From Opacimonas viscosa (GTDB lineage Bacteria; Pseudomonadota; Gammaproteobacteria; Enterobacterales; Alteromonadaceae), in assembly GCF_024199005.1 (NCBI RefSeq), contig NZ_JANATA010000003.1, forward strand, positions 1-64,000: a stretch of DNA of 64,000 bases, in the 5' to 3' direction. The stretch's first letter is position 1. Each line of letters begins with the position of its first letter. Made by a program: the position numbers and the translations under genes. Below are positions 18,424 to 27,639 of the stretch, in pieces. The notes beneath the pieces are model-generated. The model was not told the DNA's origin, ran no database searches, and saw nothing but the letters and a program-made list of their open reading frames with translations.

Positions 18424-19110
18424 GTGCCAAAGAAAATATTGTTGGTAGAAGATGAATTGTCTATCCGTGAGATGTTGAAGATTGTCCTCGATCATTCTGG
18501 GTTTGATGTGCTAGAAGCTGCTGATTATGATGCAGGTTTGGCGCAAGTGGTAGAACCGTATCCAGATTTGATTTTGTTGGATTGGATGTTGCCAGGTGGA
18601 AGCGGCGTTCAGTTTGCAAAACAACTGAAAGAAACTCCCCAAACGAGCACAATTCCGATTATTATGTTGACGGCTCGGGGCGAAGAAGAAGACAAAATCC
18701 GTGGCTTGGGAGCAGGAGCCGATGATTATATCACGAAGCCATTTTCTCCCAAGGAGTTAGTCGCTCGTATTAAAGCCGTATTACGCCGTGTTGCCCCGAC
18801 GAATAAGGAAGAACCTATCCATTATGAAGGGTTAACACTGGAACCGGTGTCACACCGTGTGTTTGCGCATGATGATCCTTTGGATATGGGCCCAACTGAA
18901 TTTAAATTATTACATTTTTTTATGACGCATCCAGAACGAGTGTATTCTCGTGAGCAACTGTTAGATAATGTATGGGGAACGAATGTGTTTGTCGAAGACC
19001 GTACGGTGGATGTCCATATTCGTCGCTTACGCAAGGCCATCGAATTACATGGGCATGATCGTTTAATTCAGACTGTACGTGGTGCAGGTTATCGTTTTTC
19101 AACCAAATAG
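18424..19110 (+). CDS. phoB: Phosphate regulon response regulator PhoB
   Basis: OmpR-family transcription factor activated by PhoR under phosphate limitation. The start is GTG at 18424, with AAGGAG 7 bases upstream, giving 228 residues. The receiver domain has the phosphoacceptor Asp53 ([13 protein letters not shown]), the acidic pair ED near residue 9 and Lys105 in [14 protein letters not shown]. The C-terminal winged helix carries the recognition region [19 protein letters not shown]. phoR follows 15 bases later, forming the usual two-gene operon. Confidence 0.96.
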   Translation: MPKKILLVEDELSIREMLKIVLDHSGFDVLEAADYDAGLAQVVEPYPDLILLDWMLPGGSGVQFAKQLKETPQTSTIPIIMLTARGEEEDKIRGLGAGADDYITKPFSPKELVARIKAVLRRVAPTNKEEPIHYEGLTLEPVSHRVFAHDDPLDMGPTEFKLLHFFMTHPERVYSREQLLDNVWGTNVFVEDRTVDVHIRRLRKAIELHGHDRLIQTVRGAGYRFSTK

Positions 19111-19125
19111 AGAGCAGCACTTCTT

Positions 19126-20439
19126 TTGTATTATCCTATTTCACTCACTTCGTTGATAATAAAAACGTTGATATTACTGGTTATTGCCGGATTACTAGGG
19201 CTCTGGTTTGGTGATTTTTTATTAAGTGCGGTCGTTATACTCAGTGCTGTTGTTATTTATCAGCTATATCAAATGCATAAATTTAATCAATGGGTCTGGC
19301 ATCGTAAGCAATTATCTCCGCCTCGGATAAGCGGTGCTTGGGAGCGCCTATATGAGGGAGTCTTCCATGTTAATAAAAAACACCGCAAACAAAGAAAAGA
19401 ATTAACCGAACTAGTGAAACGTTTTCGCGAAGGTGCTGAGGCGCTTCCGGATGCAGTCGTGATTATGGATAACGCAGGTAAAATAGTTTGGTGTAATCGG
19501 CTAGCGCGAATTGAGTTAGGTATCAAATGGCCTAATGATAAAGGCTTACGTATTGACCATCTTATTCGCAATGAAAAATTTGCTAGATACTTCCACAATC
19601 AAAGTTTCGCTGAACCGATGCAAGTCCCATCTCCCGTCAATGATAAAAAAATTAATGAATTTCGGATGATGCCCTATGGTAAAGAAAATGTATTGTTGAT
19701 TTCTCGAGATATTACGCGCATAGCTCAACTCGAAGCAATGCGCGGTGATTTTGTGGCGAATGTGTCACATGAACTGCGTACGCCTTTGACCGTGATGAAC
19801 GGATATATAGAAATGCTTCCATATAGTGAACTCGCTGAAGATTCTCTTGCCCAAAAAGCGTGTGTGGAAATGCATAAACAAAGTAAGCATATGCAAGACT
19901 TAGTCGATGATTTATTAATATTGTCGAGGATCGAATCCAGTGCTGAAAAGATTTATGACAATGTCATTGATATGGCTAATATTATGCGCCAGATCGAGAT
20001 TGATGCCCAACGCTTAAACAGTGATAAAGGTCATACGATTACGTTTCATGTGGATCCAAATCTACAGGTTTATGGCGTTGCTACCGAATTGCGCTCGGCG
20101 ATTTCTAATTTAGTATTTAACGCGTTAAATTACACGCCTAATAATGGTGAGATAGAAGTGCATTGGTATCGTTATGCAGGAAAAGCCGTATGTAAAGTGA
20201 TTGATAATGGTCAAGGGATTGAGCGAAAGCATATCCGGCGCCTCACTGAACGATTCTATCGGGTTGACCAAGCACGTTCTCGCCAAACTGGGGGCTCAGG
20301 TTTAGGATTGTCCATTGTGAAACACGTTTTAAATCACCATAATTCTAGTCTAAACGTGAAAAGTCGTCTAGGACACGGAAGTGAGTTTTCCTTTTCTTTA
20401 CCCCATCAATTAGTCATTCCCTTCTCAAAAACAAAATAA
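19126..20439 (+). CDS. phoR: Phosphate regulon sensor kinase PhoR
   Basis: Membrane histidine kinase partner of PhoB. It begins with a TTG codon; the sequence MYYPISLTSLIIKTLILLVIAG fits the family N-terminus. Two hydrophobic helices at about residues 9-27 and 30-48 have almost no periplasmic loop, as in E. coli PhoR. They are followed by a PAS domain (about 100-195), the HisKA box with His215 (NVSHELRTPLT) and an HATPase domain with N, G1 (DNGQGIERKHI) and G2 (GGSGLGLSIVKHV) boxes. Length 437 is normal. Confidence 0.95.
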   Translation: MYYPISLTSLIIKTLILLVIAGLLGLWFGDFLLSAVVILSAVVIYQLYQMHKFNQWVWHRKQLSPPRISGAWERLYEGVFHVNKKHRKQRKELTELVKRFREGAEALPDAVVIMDNAGKIVWCNRLARIELGIKWPNDKGLRIDHLIRNEKFARYFHNQSFAEPMQVPSPVNDKKINEFRMMPYGKENVLLISRDITRIAQLEAMRGDFVANVSHELRTPLTVMNGYIEMLPYSELAEDSLAQKACVEMHKQSKHMQDLVDDLLILSRIESSAEKIYDNVIDMANIMRQIEIDAQRLNSDKGHTITFHVDPNLQVYGVATELRSAISNLVFNALNYTPNNGEIEVHWYRYAGKAVCKVIDNGQGIERKHIRRLTERFYRVDQARSRQTGGSGLGLSIVKHVLNHHNSSLNVKSRLGHGSEFSFSLPHQLVIPFSKTK

Positions 20440-20806
20440 ATTGTCTTGGTTGAGGTATGTCAATGAAGTAGGTACGACAGTGCCTATCGACAATACACTA
20501 AATTTGACTTTACCCAAACATTGGGCATAGACAAACGACCGTTCGTCATACCCGAACATCTTCGTGCATTTTAACTCAGTTGCGAAACAACATTTACAAC
20601 TAAAGTTTACACTTGTTTACCGCTAATATAAGTACAAAATAACGAATTTTTCGAATTTTGCTACAGTATATATATACATGTTATGTACTTCAGTGAGACG
20701 GAGTACTGACTTCTAGCCAACCACACAAGAGTATAATGATGTTTAAGTATAATGTTACACAGGTGCCCCTGAACCGTCTTTTTTTGAGCCGTTTAGGTGC
20801 TCTAGT
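20440..20806. other. Intergenic space between phoR and the pseudo-GGDEF gene
   Basis: 367 bases with no credible gene. It holds two small hairpins, TAGGTAC/GTGCCTA (20469-20486) and CCCAA/TTGGG (20513-20525), neither followed by a T-run. An alternating palindrome GTATATATATAC lies at 20666-20677 in an AT-rich, promoter-like stretch. I cannot assign a promoter with proper spacing. Confidence 0.5.
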
Positions 20807-21703
20807 ATGAATACTCCTAGCCTAATTATCTTTGACAAACCCGCTCTATTAGAGCCTTTATATACACAGTTCACGACGCTATTTGATATCCAAATGGTCC
20901 ATTCGTTAAAAGAAATATTGCATGGTTTAAATCTGAACCATGCTGATGTGATTATCCTTACTGAAAATACTGCAACACAGAACGCCGTGGATTTAGCGTT
21001 GGAGTTGAAGCAAAGTATCGTAGCCAAAGATCTTCCTATTCTAGTTATGACATCACAAGTTACTCCAGAACGACATGCGCCATACTTGGAATACTTTGGT
21101 ATTAGTATTTTAGATCTTAGTCGTGCAAGCACTCATTTATTTGAGAAAATTACAGAATTAAAAAAACGTTATCATATGGCAAAAGAGTTTCAAAAAACGT
21201 CACAAGCGACAATTCAGTCACACAAGATTGCCATTAATGCACGAATTAATGCACTTTTTGAGACGACTACAAATTCTCAAAAAAAGGTTCAATCATGTTC
21301 ACTTCTTTTGTTCCAACTCAACTTGCAGAAAGTCAAAACCTCCCTGTGTAATCATAGCCAAGTCAATCAAGAGTATTTGGATACAATCATACATGCTTGT
21401 ATTGTTCAGTGTATTAATGAGGGGGGGGATTATTTGGTACCTGCTGAGCAGGGACGATTTTTTGTTATCAGCCCTATGGTTGAACCTGAGCAGGTCACTC
21501 ATTTGGCTGAGCGAATCAATGAATTACTATATTACACAACAAAGAGCGAAACCGCCAAGATTAGTCTAGATAAATGTGCTTTACATGTTGGCATTGTTAC
21601 GACGCATTGTAATGATACCAAGGGGCGGCAAAATGTATTCGAATCAGCGGAACTAGCATTAGAAAATGCCATAAAGAATGCTGCTTTGTATTTCAGAGTG
21701 TGA
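20807..21703 (+). CDS. Orphan protein with degenerate receiver and degenerate GGDEF domains
   Basis: 298 residues, function unknown. Residues 1-115 follow the beta-alpha pattern of a response-regulator receiver, but the phosphoacceptor position in HADVIILTEN appears to be Thr52 instead of Asp, and the first acidic pair is missing. After a helical linker, residues about 160-298 align with a diguanylate cyclase fold: AEQGRFFVISP (213-223) stands where RxGGDEFxxxLP is expected, and VGIVTTHC then AELALENAIKNA match the terminal GGDEF blocks. Neither phosphorylation nor c-di-GMP synthesis is expected, so a binding or scaffold role is inferred. A run of eight G's (21421-21428) lies in the GGDEF part. 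The phoR-side spacing argues for its own promoter. Confidence 0.7.
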   Translation: MNTPSLIIFDKPALLEPLYTQFTTLFDIQMVHSLKEILHGLNLNHADVIILTENTATQNAVDLALELKQSIVAKDLPILVMTSQVTPERHAPYLEYFGISILDLSRASTHLFEKITELKKRYHMAKEFQKTSQATIQSHKIAINARINALFETTTNSQKKVQSCSLLLFQLNLQKVKTSLCNHSQVNQEYLDTIIHACIVQCINEGGDYLVPAEQGRFFVISPMVEPEQVTHLAERINELLYYTTKSETAKISLDKCALHVGIVTTHCNDTKGRQNVFESAELALENAIKNAALYFRV

Positions 21704-21767
21704 CGATAAAAATTTAGCGAAGAAACTTGTACACGTTAAGCAATAACATGATTTATTTGGAGGCAGT

Positions 21768-21819
21768 GCCCTTTTAAAACCACCGATAACCATCTATGGT
21801 AAACGTAGTTTAAAAGGGC
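21768..21819. repeat. Nested inverted repeat between converging genes
   Basis: Outer arms GCCCTTTTAAA (21768-21778) and TTTAAAAGGGC (21809-21819) are exact 11-bp complements. The 30-base loop contains a second hairpin, ACCAT-CT-ATGGT. No T-run follows on either strand, so it is not a classical terminator although it lies between convergent genes. Confidence 0.65.
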
Positions 21820-21859
21820 GTTTAATATCTCGCGAAGAGACCTTGGGACAAAGAGCCTC

Positions 21860-23434
21860 TTACTTATCGCGTAATTCTCTACGTAATAGTTTCCCAACGC
21901 TCGATTTAGGGAGTTCCTTTAAGATATGAAATTCTTTAGGTACTTTATATGCCGTCAATAGTTTGCGACAGTGTGCTTCGATGTCTGCAATATCGACTTC
22001 ACCATTGACGGAAATGTAAGCACAGACACGTTCGCCTGATTTGTCATCTTCTTTGCCGATCACTGCTGCTTCGATGACTGTGGGGTATTGCGTTAAGACA
22101 TCTTCAATTTCATTTGGGTAAACATTAAAACCAGAGACAATCACCATATCTTTGAGACGGTCTACAATTTGGATATTACCATCTTCGTTATAGACACCAA
22201 TATCCCCAGTTCGAAAATAGCCGTCTGCGGTCATTACTTCTGCTGTCGCTTCAGGACGTTGCCAATAGCCTTGCATCACTTGTGGGCCCTTTACCGCAAT
22301 TTCTCCAGTTTCACCTGCCGGTAAATGTGTTCCATCAGGGCTTAGAATAGCAATATCAGTGCCTATCACTGGTTTACCAACGGTGCCATAGGCGACATTT
22401 GAGGCGTCGTTGAACGCTGCGACTGGGGCTGTTTCAGATAAACCATAACCTTCGGTAATTTCACAACCGGTCACATTTTTCCAAGCATCGACTGCAGCAG
22501 AAGTGAGGGCGGTGCCTCCCGAAACAGTCAATTTGAGTTTACTAAAGTCACATTTTTTGAATTCTGGGTGTTGGGATAAACCAACAAATAAAGTATTGAT
22601 CCCAGCAAAAGTGGTAAATTGATATGGTTTAATCGCAGAAATAAATGCGTCAGGATCACGTGGATTTGGGATTAAAACGATAAGTGCACCACGTGAAGCG
22701 AACGCCATCATACATACGTTAAATGCATAAATATGATACAGAGGAAGTGGGCAAATCACGACTTCTTCCTTGGGGATAAAGTTTGCCCCTAATCGTTCCA
22801 ACGTCTGCATACAGTTGGCTACCACGTTACGATGGGTTAAGGCCGCTCCTTTAGAAACACCTGTTGTGCCTCCTGTGTATTGTAAAATTGCGACGTCTTC
22901 GAGGTCGATAGTCGGTCGCGGCGGCATGGTATGTTTGGCACCTTCAGCTATGGCTATTGAGTAAGATGTATATTCTGGGTGTTCCGGCGCCGTATCTGGC
23001 ATTAAACACTCCGTAGCAGCGGTGATGATGACCTTTTCGACAGGGGTATTGGCTTTGATTTCTTCATATTTAGGTAAAAAATCGGCCAAAATTACCAGAG
23101 CTTTGGCACCTGAGTCTTTAAATTGGTGTTCCATTTCTCTTGGGGTATACAGTGGGTTAGTATTTACTACCACCAAGCCTGCTCGCAATGCGCCATAAAC
23201 CGCAACAGGGTTTTGTAAAATGTTGGGTAGTTGAATGGCGATACGGTCGCCGGGCACCAAGCCCAAACCATTAATAAGATAGCTGGCAAAGTGACGCGAA
23301 GCTTCCTCTGTTTCTGTAAAGGTAAAAGTTTGCCCAAGAGAACTAAAAGCTTGCTGTTCAGGATGTTCTGCAAAACTCTGTTCGATAAAATCGGCGATTG
23401 AGGTAACGCCTTTAGGGATGAGGGTATCAGTCAT
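21860..23434 (-). CDS. fadD: Long-chain fatty acid CoA ligase, FadD type
   Basis: AMP-forming acyl-CoA synthetase that activates fatty acids for beta-oxidation, likely at the inner face of the membrane. The 524-residue protein has the adenylation P-loop YTGGTTGVSKG (186-196), the EGYGLSETAP A5 motif, GYFRTGDIGVYNEDGNIQIVDRLKDMVIVSG (A7/A8 region) and the C-terminal catalytic Lys515 in SSVGKLLRREL. It is slightly shorter than E. coli FadD (561), so a medium- or long-chain paralogue is possible. An inverted repeat at 23464-23483 lies 30 bases upstream. Confidence 0.88.
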   Translation of the reverse strand: MTDTLIPKGVTSIADFIEQSFAEHPEQQAFSSLGQTFTFTETEEASRHFASYLINGLGLVPGDRIAIQLPNILQNPVAVYGALRAGLVVVNTNPLYTPREMEHQFKDSGAKALVILADFLPKYEEIKANTPVEKVIITAATECLMPDTAPEHPEYTSYSIAIAEGAKHTMPPRPTIDLEDVAILQYTGGTTGVSKGAALTHRNVVANCMQTLERLGANFIPKEEVVICPLPLYHIYAFNVCMMAFASRGALIVLIPNPRDPDAFISAIKPYQFTTFAGINTLFVGLSQHPEFKKCDFSKLKLTVSGGTALTSAAVDAWKNVTGCEITEGYGLSETAPVAAFNDASNVAYGTVGKPVIGTDIAILSPDGTHLPAGETGEIAVKGPQVMQGYWQRPEATAEVMTADGYFRTGDIGVYNEDGNIQIVDRLKDMVIVSGFNVYPNEIEDVLTQYPTVIEAAVIGKEDDKSGERVCAYISVNGEVDIADIEAHCRKLLTAYKVPKEFHILKELPKSSVGKLLRRELRDK

Positions 23435-23463
23435 TATTCTTATTTCCTTTAAATTGCAAACAT

Positions 23464-23483
23464 TTATCAGGTACGTATGATAA
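23464..23483. promoter_or_regulatory. Operator-like inverted repeat upstream of fadD
   Basis: TTATCA (23464-23469), eight bases GGTACGTA, TGATAA (23478-23483): perfect 6-bp arms. The segment ATCAGGTACG resembles one half of FadR sites, but the dyad as a whole is not a FadR consensus. Its place before fadD suggests a fatty-acid-responsive repressor. Confidence 0.4.
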
Positions 23484-23547
23484 GTTAAAATAGATGAATT
23501 ATTTTACAAGTAATTTACATTTAAAATATATATAAGAATAGATTTAT

Positions 23548-24030
23548 TTACCTTTGTGATCGATATTTGACACTAGCAAAGATAATCCCACCCATGACAC
23601 CAGACAATACTTGCAACACTGTGCCAACCAATCCTCTCGCGCCAGCAATAACCGTAATCTCTAAAATGGGGTACATTGCTTGTATAACGATGAACATCAT
23701 TGTACCTGTAGCAAATGCATACCACTTGAGTTGTGTGAAGGGTGTATTACTTGGTTCGGTGCGCCAGGTGTCTATCCGTTTTTTTATCGGTAAAGTAAAA
23801 CTCAACGACAGCAGTAGGCCCAGCAATATAATCACGCCATAAGTACCGACCAATCCGAGCCAGTCATGCCCAACAAAGCTCAGTCGAGTCGCTATGTCGA
23901 TTTTGACCTCAAGTCCGGTGAGTTCGCTTAGTACCATGCTTGAATGAAAAAAAGAGGCAAGTGTAAAGGTTGTCAGCCATGCAGCAAAAAAGGCGAGGTA
24001 GGGAAGGTTAGACAAATACCGTAACATCAT
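23548..24030 (-). CDS. Unknown four-helix membrane protein
   Basis: I do not recognise this family. The start at 24030 (ATG ATG, MMLRYLSNLPYLAFF) is preferred because GGA lies 8 bases upstream; a longer frame from 24063 has no ribosome site and would run almost into the start of the next gene. About 160 residues with four hydrophobic segments: YLAFFAAWLTTFTLASFF, GLVGTYGVIILLGLLLSL, WYAFATGTMMFIVIQAMY and a C-terminal one ending IIFASV. It is separated from fadD by 113 bases on the same strand and is divergent from the sugar dehydrogenase gene only about 50 bases away. Confidence 0.7.
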   Translation of the reverse strand: MMLRYLSNLPYLAFFAAWLTTFTLASFFHSSMVLSELTGLEVKIDIATRLSFVGHDWLGLVGTYGVIILLGLLLSLSFTLPIKKRIDTWRTEPSNTPFTQLKWYAFATGTMMFIVIQAMYPILEITVIAGARGLVGTVLQVLSGVMGGIIFASVKYRSQR

Positions 24031-24078
24031 GACAGAATCCAAATGATTATTTAAAAATAGCATAAAGGTGAGGATTCA

Positions 24079-25278
24079 ATGAAGCAAGTTATATGGCTGT
24101 GTTTAGTTATATTAGTTGGGCAAGTTTTTGCTACACCTCTTCCACCATCCAGCGCCACAAAAAGTGATACTAAATACGATACAAAGACACTAGTTACTGA
24201 TCTATATTCACCGTGGTCTCTAAAAGTGGATGGGGCGGGACGCCTTTGGGTAACTGAAAAACAGGGTAGTTTGGTGATTGTTGAACCGAATTTACAACGA
24301 CAAAGATTGGATCTCCAACTGCCTGATTTGTATCCAGCAGGGCAAGGCGGATTACTCGATATTATATTACTGGAGCCAACACTGTCACAGAAAGAGGCTC
24401 AAAATTCGGGAGCGATAGTTCAGCAGTCCATAGTACTTTCTTATGCCAAAGGGACCGCTCAGGAGAATGCGTTAACTATCGTTGTGGTAGATTTAGCGAA
24501 AATACTGGAGCCAGATGGTTCTGGATTATGGGAAGTACAAACACGCACCGAGATTTTCCAAGTATCGCCCAAGAAATCTTCCCCTGTGCATTATGCTGGA
24601 CGAATGTTACTACTCTTGGATAACACCTTACTCATCAATAGTGGTGATGGGTTTGATTGGCGCGAAGATGCGCAAAGGCTGACGTCTCTGCTCGGTAAAT
24701 CGTTGCGTATGACGCTGACGGGTGAAATACCGTTTGATAACCCTTTTGTGAACGCAGAAAACGTCAATCAACGCTACATATATACCTATGGTCATCGCAA
24801 TGCTCAAGGTCTTACTTTGGGGCCACAAGGTACCATATGGCAACATGAACATGGGCCTGCTGGTGGCGATGAAATCAACATACTGGAACCGCAGATAAAT
24901 TATGGCTGGCCGGTTATTACCTATGGCAAAGACTATTCAGGTGCCCAAATTTCTCCGTTTACCGAATATGCAAATATGCGCCAACCAGAACTGCACTGGA
25001 CCCCATCGATTGCACCTTCTGCATTAATCTATCAAGGCCCAACCAAACAGTATCCTGAACTCGCGAATAGTTTGTTAGTCGCCAGCCTTAAATACCGACG
25101 AGTACACAGCGTAAAATTGCCTGAATCTGGTCAACAAGCCGGTGGCTATGACGACATCATTATTGATATGCCTCTTAGTGAGCGCATACGCGATATTTCT
25201 CATCATACTGATGGGCATATATTGTTACTAACGGATGGCGAAAATGCTAAGGTTGTTCAGTTACTAGCGCCAGAATAG
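24079..25278 (+). CDS. PQQ-dependent soluble sugar dehydrogenase family protein
   Basis: Predicted periplasmic six-bladed beta-propeller of the glucose/sorbosone dehydrogenase family (399 residues), similar in type to E. coli YliI, an aldose dehydrogenase that needs PQQ. A signal peptide is seen at residues 1-18 (MKQVIWLCLVILVGQVFA). Family blocks include LYSPWSLKVDGAGRLWVTEKQG near the N-terminus, YTYGHRNAQGLTLGPQGTIW, and HEHGPAGGDEINILEPQINYGWPVITYG, which carries the conserved cofactor/calcium region. PQQ synthesis genes are not in the window. A lipoprotein gene follows after 84 bases on the same strand. Confidence 0.88.
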   Translation: MKQVIWLCLVILVGQVFATPLPPSSATKSDTKYDTKTLVTDLYSPWSLKVDGAGRLWVTEKQGSLVIVEPNLQRQRLDLQLPDLYPAGQGGLLDIILLEPTLSQKEAQNSGAIVQQSIVLSYAKGTAQENALTIVVVDLAKILEPDGSGLWEVQTRTEIFQVSPKKSSPVHYAGRMLLLLDNTLLINSGDGFDWREDAQRLTSLLGKSLRMTLTGEIPFDNPFVNAENVNQRYIYTYGHRNAQGLTLGPQGTIWQHEHGPAGGDEINILEPQINYGWPVITYGKDYSGAQISPFTEYANMRQPELHWTPSIAPSALIYQGPTKQYPELANSLLVASLKYRRVHSVKLPESGQQAGGYDDIIIDMPLSERIRDISHHTDGHILLLTDGENAKVVQLLAPE

Positions 25279-25362
25279 GGTTTTTTATCTCTAACTTTTA
25301 CAAATTCAGGTTATCAAGTATAGTTATGCAGAGATTATTAGATATTTAAATAGGTTACTAAA

Positions 25363-27633
25363 ATGCGTGCAGGAATTTTGTTAGTTATAGGGATATTTAC
25401 ACTTTCGGCCTGTGGTGGTGGGGGTGGCAGTACGATTCTTCCCGCACCCGTGACACCGGACACGCAACCAGTCATTCCTTCTGTTGATATTGAAGGCCCT
25501 TATGATGTAATGGAAGGCGAGCAAGTTGTACTAACCGGTTTGACCAATATTACTGGCAACGTTGAGTTTACTTGGGTACAAACAGAAGGGCCAACGGTTA
25601 CTGCTGAGACCCGTGAAAACCAACTGATTTATACCGCGCCTAAAGTGAATGTTAACGACGCTCAAAATGTATCGTTTACATTAAAAGCAACGGCCGCTGG
25701 GCAAACTAGTAGTGAGATTTGGTTTACTACAACCGTGAGAAATGCATTTACGTTTGAAGATTATGCACCTGATACATCGGCATTGGTCATGGCGGCTACG
25801 GAAAGTTATGTGCAATTAGGTGAAGTCACACGTGACACGTTGGCAAAAATAATGTCACCAGACGGCAACCCGATTCAACGTTGTTCAGGTTTTGGAACAC
25901 GCGAATGGCAACTTGTTGATAATGATAATAACGGTGTGGTGAGTGCTGGAGATGTTATCACCGACCAATTCGATCGTTGTGAACCTAACAATGCAATTGA
26001 TACCACATTAACAGGGACTTTGCGTGTCAGTATTTCGGAGGTAGATGCTGTTAACCGATCTGTGAGCGGTTCGATTGACGCATCAGAGGTGTTATTTACT
26101 GAGTTTTCTGGTTATGGTGACGTGATTAGCATGCAGGGCGCTATTGGTTTTGAGTTTTCAGAAGATATCGCGACCCAAACTCGAGTTAGACGTTATCAAC
26201 ATAATCAACCGGTAATTTTTGCACTTAATCAAATCCCATTTATCAATATCGAAAATAGTACGCTCATACAAACCGATGATTTAATTAACACGGATTATGA
26301 ATTAAGTATTGATGCTGTCTTGAGCGACGTCTTTTCACTCAATTATTACACAGTTGTCACCCAACGACCTTTGACTGGGAAGTTTGGACGTTATCCAGAT
26401 ACGGGTGAAATCATGGCCAGTGATGGTACGAATAGCTATACTTTGGATGTTGGCTTTCCCAACGCACCAGATGAATACGGCTTAGTAGTGAATGGTGAGC
26501 GTTTTACTCAAGATTGGGATGACGTTATCAGTGCTGGATTATTTAATTTTAATGCATACTTTAGCTTCATTAGCGATTATAGCGGTGGTATTTTTGAACT
26601 ATCCTCCTTTTTAGGATTTCCTGCTAATACAAATGAAAACACTGTGTTAGTCGCGCAATATTTATCAACTACGCCTTTGCAACCAGTGAATACAACGCTG
26701 GGCATGAGGGCCGCTTCCTTTCCATATACCACCGTCAATGCACAGCTTGTCACTAATGGTGGCCTATTGACCGTGACAACAACAGATGAGTTATTACCAG
26801 GGGCTGCATATCGTTTCGATTATATTGAGTTATTTGATATTTATAACACGCCGTTATTTTTTAATATTCGAGATTACGTAACGAGTGATGCCGTTATGCC
26901 TAGAGTCACAGCAACGAGCCTAGCCTATCGGGATAATGATTATCCTACGCTAGATGCGTCAACCAGTGTACTCAATGAAGGTGAGGTGGCTACTTATAGC
27001 TGGTTGGATATAGATAATGTTGGTATCACCTTTTCTGCTCCCAATAGTGCGATAACTCAGGTGATTTTACCTGAAGGTTTTACCCAAGATGTACAAATAC
27101 GTCTACAACTCAGTAATGAGTTTGGTCAAACTGCCGGAATAGCAAAGCGGATTGATTATGTGCCAGCACCTGCAAGTTTTATTAGTCTAGATAGCGCCGA
27201 AGGTGAATATATTGGGCAGGGTGTACAGTGGTTTGAAAATGTACCAGGTGCAATGTCGGTTCTCAGTGGAACTGACTTGGGCTACGATACCAATCATATA
27301 GATATTCAATACAATGTTGATTTACGCTTTTGGTCAGCGCAATTAATTGGGCCAATGGAAACATTCCCGACAGTCGGGCGTTATGCAAATGCTACACGTT
27401 GGCCTTTCCAGGCTAACAATGTGGCCGGGTTCACATTTAGTGGCGATGGTCGTGGGTGCAATAGAAATCAATCGGAAGTGGATGTACTAGAGTTAGAACA
27501 AGATGAAAGTGGTTCAGTGACCACTGTCAGTATCGACTTTATTCAGTATTGTGAAAGTGACATGAGCCGACCTCTGAAGGGTAAAATTCGGTTTAATTCG
27601 AATCTCCCATTGAATCCAAATACTGAGGATTAA
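25363..27633 (+). CDS. Large lipoprotein with Ig/PKD-like domain and dockerin-like calcium loop
   Basis: 756-residue predicted lipoprotein, function unknown. The lipobox LSAC has its cysteine at residue 17, followed by five glycines and a Pro/Thr-rich linker. Residues about 40-128 look like an Ig/PKD-like beta-sandwich (VDIEGPYDVMEGEQVVLTG). Residues 186-197 (DNDNNGVVSAGD) have the D-x-D-x-N-G-x5-D spacing of a dockerin/EF-hand calcium loop, flanked by Cys174 and Cys206. The C-terminal 130 residues contain GDGRGCN and FIQYCE...LKGKIRFNS, a cysteine-pair pattern I have seen at the ends of other secreted gammaproteobacterial proteins but cannot name. The middle is beta-rich. The DUF192 gene starts 6 bases after its stop. 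Confidence 0.8.
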   Translation: MRAGILLVIGIFTLSACGGGGGSTILPAPVTPDTQPVIPSVDIEGPYDVMEGEQVVLTGLTNITGNVEFTWVQTEGPTVTAETRENQLIYTAPKVNVNDAQNVSFTLKATAAGQTSSEIWFTTTVRNAFTFEDYAPDTSALVMAATESYVQLGEVTRDTLAKIMSPDGNPIQRCSGFGTREWQLVDNDNNGVVSAGDVITDQFDRCEPNNAIDTTLTGTLRVSISEVDAVNRSVSGSIDASEVLFTEFSGYGDVISMQGAIGFEFSEDIATQTRVRRYQHNQPVIFALNQIPFINIENSTLIQTDDLINTDYELSIDAVLSDVFSLNYYTVVTQRPLTGKFGRYPDTGEIMASDGTNSYTLDVGFPNAPDEYGLVVNGERFTQDWDDVISAGLFNFNAYFSFISDYSGGIFELSSFLGFPANTNENTVLVAQYLSTTPLQPVNTTLGMRAASFPYTTVNAQLVTNGGLLTVTTTDELLPGAAYRFDYIELFDIYNTPLFFNIRDYVTSDAVMPRVTATSLAYRDNDYPTLDASTSVLNEGEVATYSWLDIDNVGITFSAPNSAITQVILPEGFTQDVQIRLQLSNEFGQTAGIAKRIDYVPAPASFISLDSAEGEYIGQGVQWFENVPGAMSVLSGTDLGYDTNHIDIQYNVDLRFWSAQLIGPMETFPTVGRYANATRWPFQANNVAGFTFSGDGRGCNRNQSEVDVLELEQDESGSVTTVSIDFIQYCESDMSRPLKGKIRFNSNLPLNPNTED

Positions 27634-27639
27634 GTCGAT

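Noticed and set aside
20666-20677. GTATATATATAC as a LexA or similar operator
   Set aside because: Lacks the CTG/CAG ends of LexA sites; alternating AT runs of this size occur by chance in AT-rich DNA.
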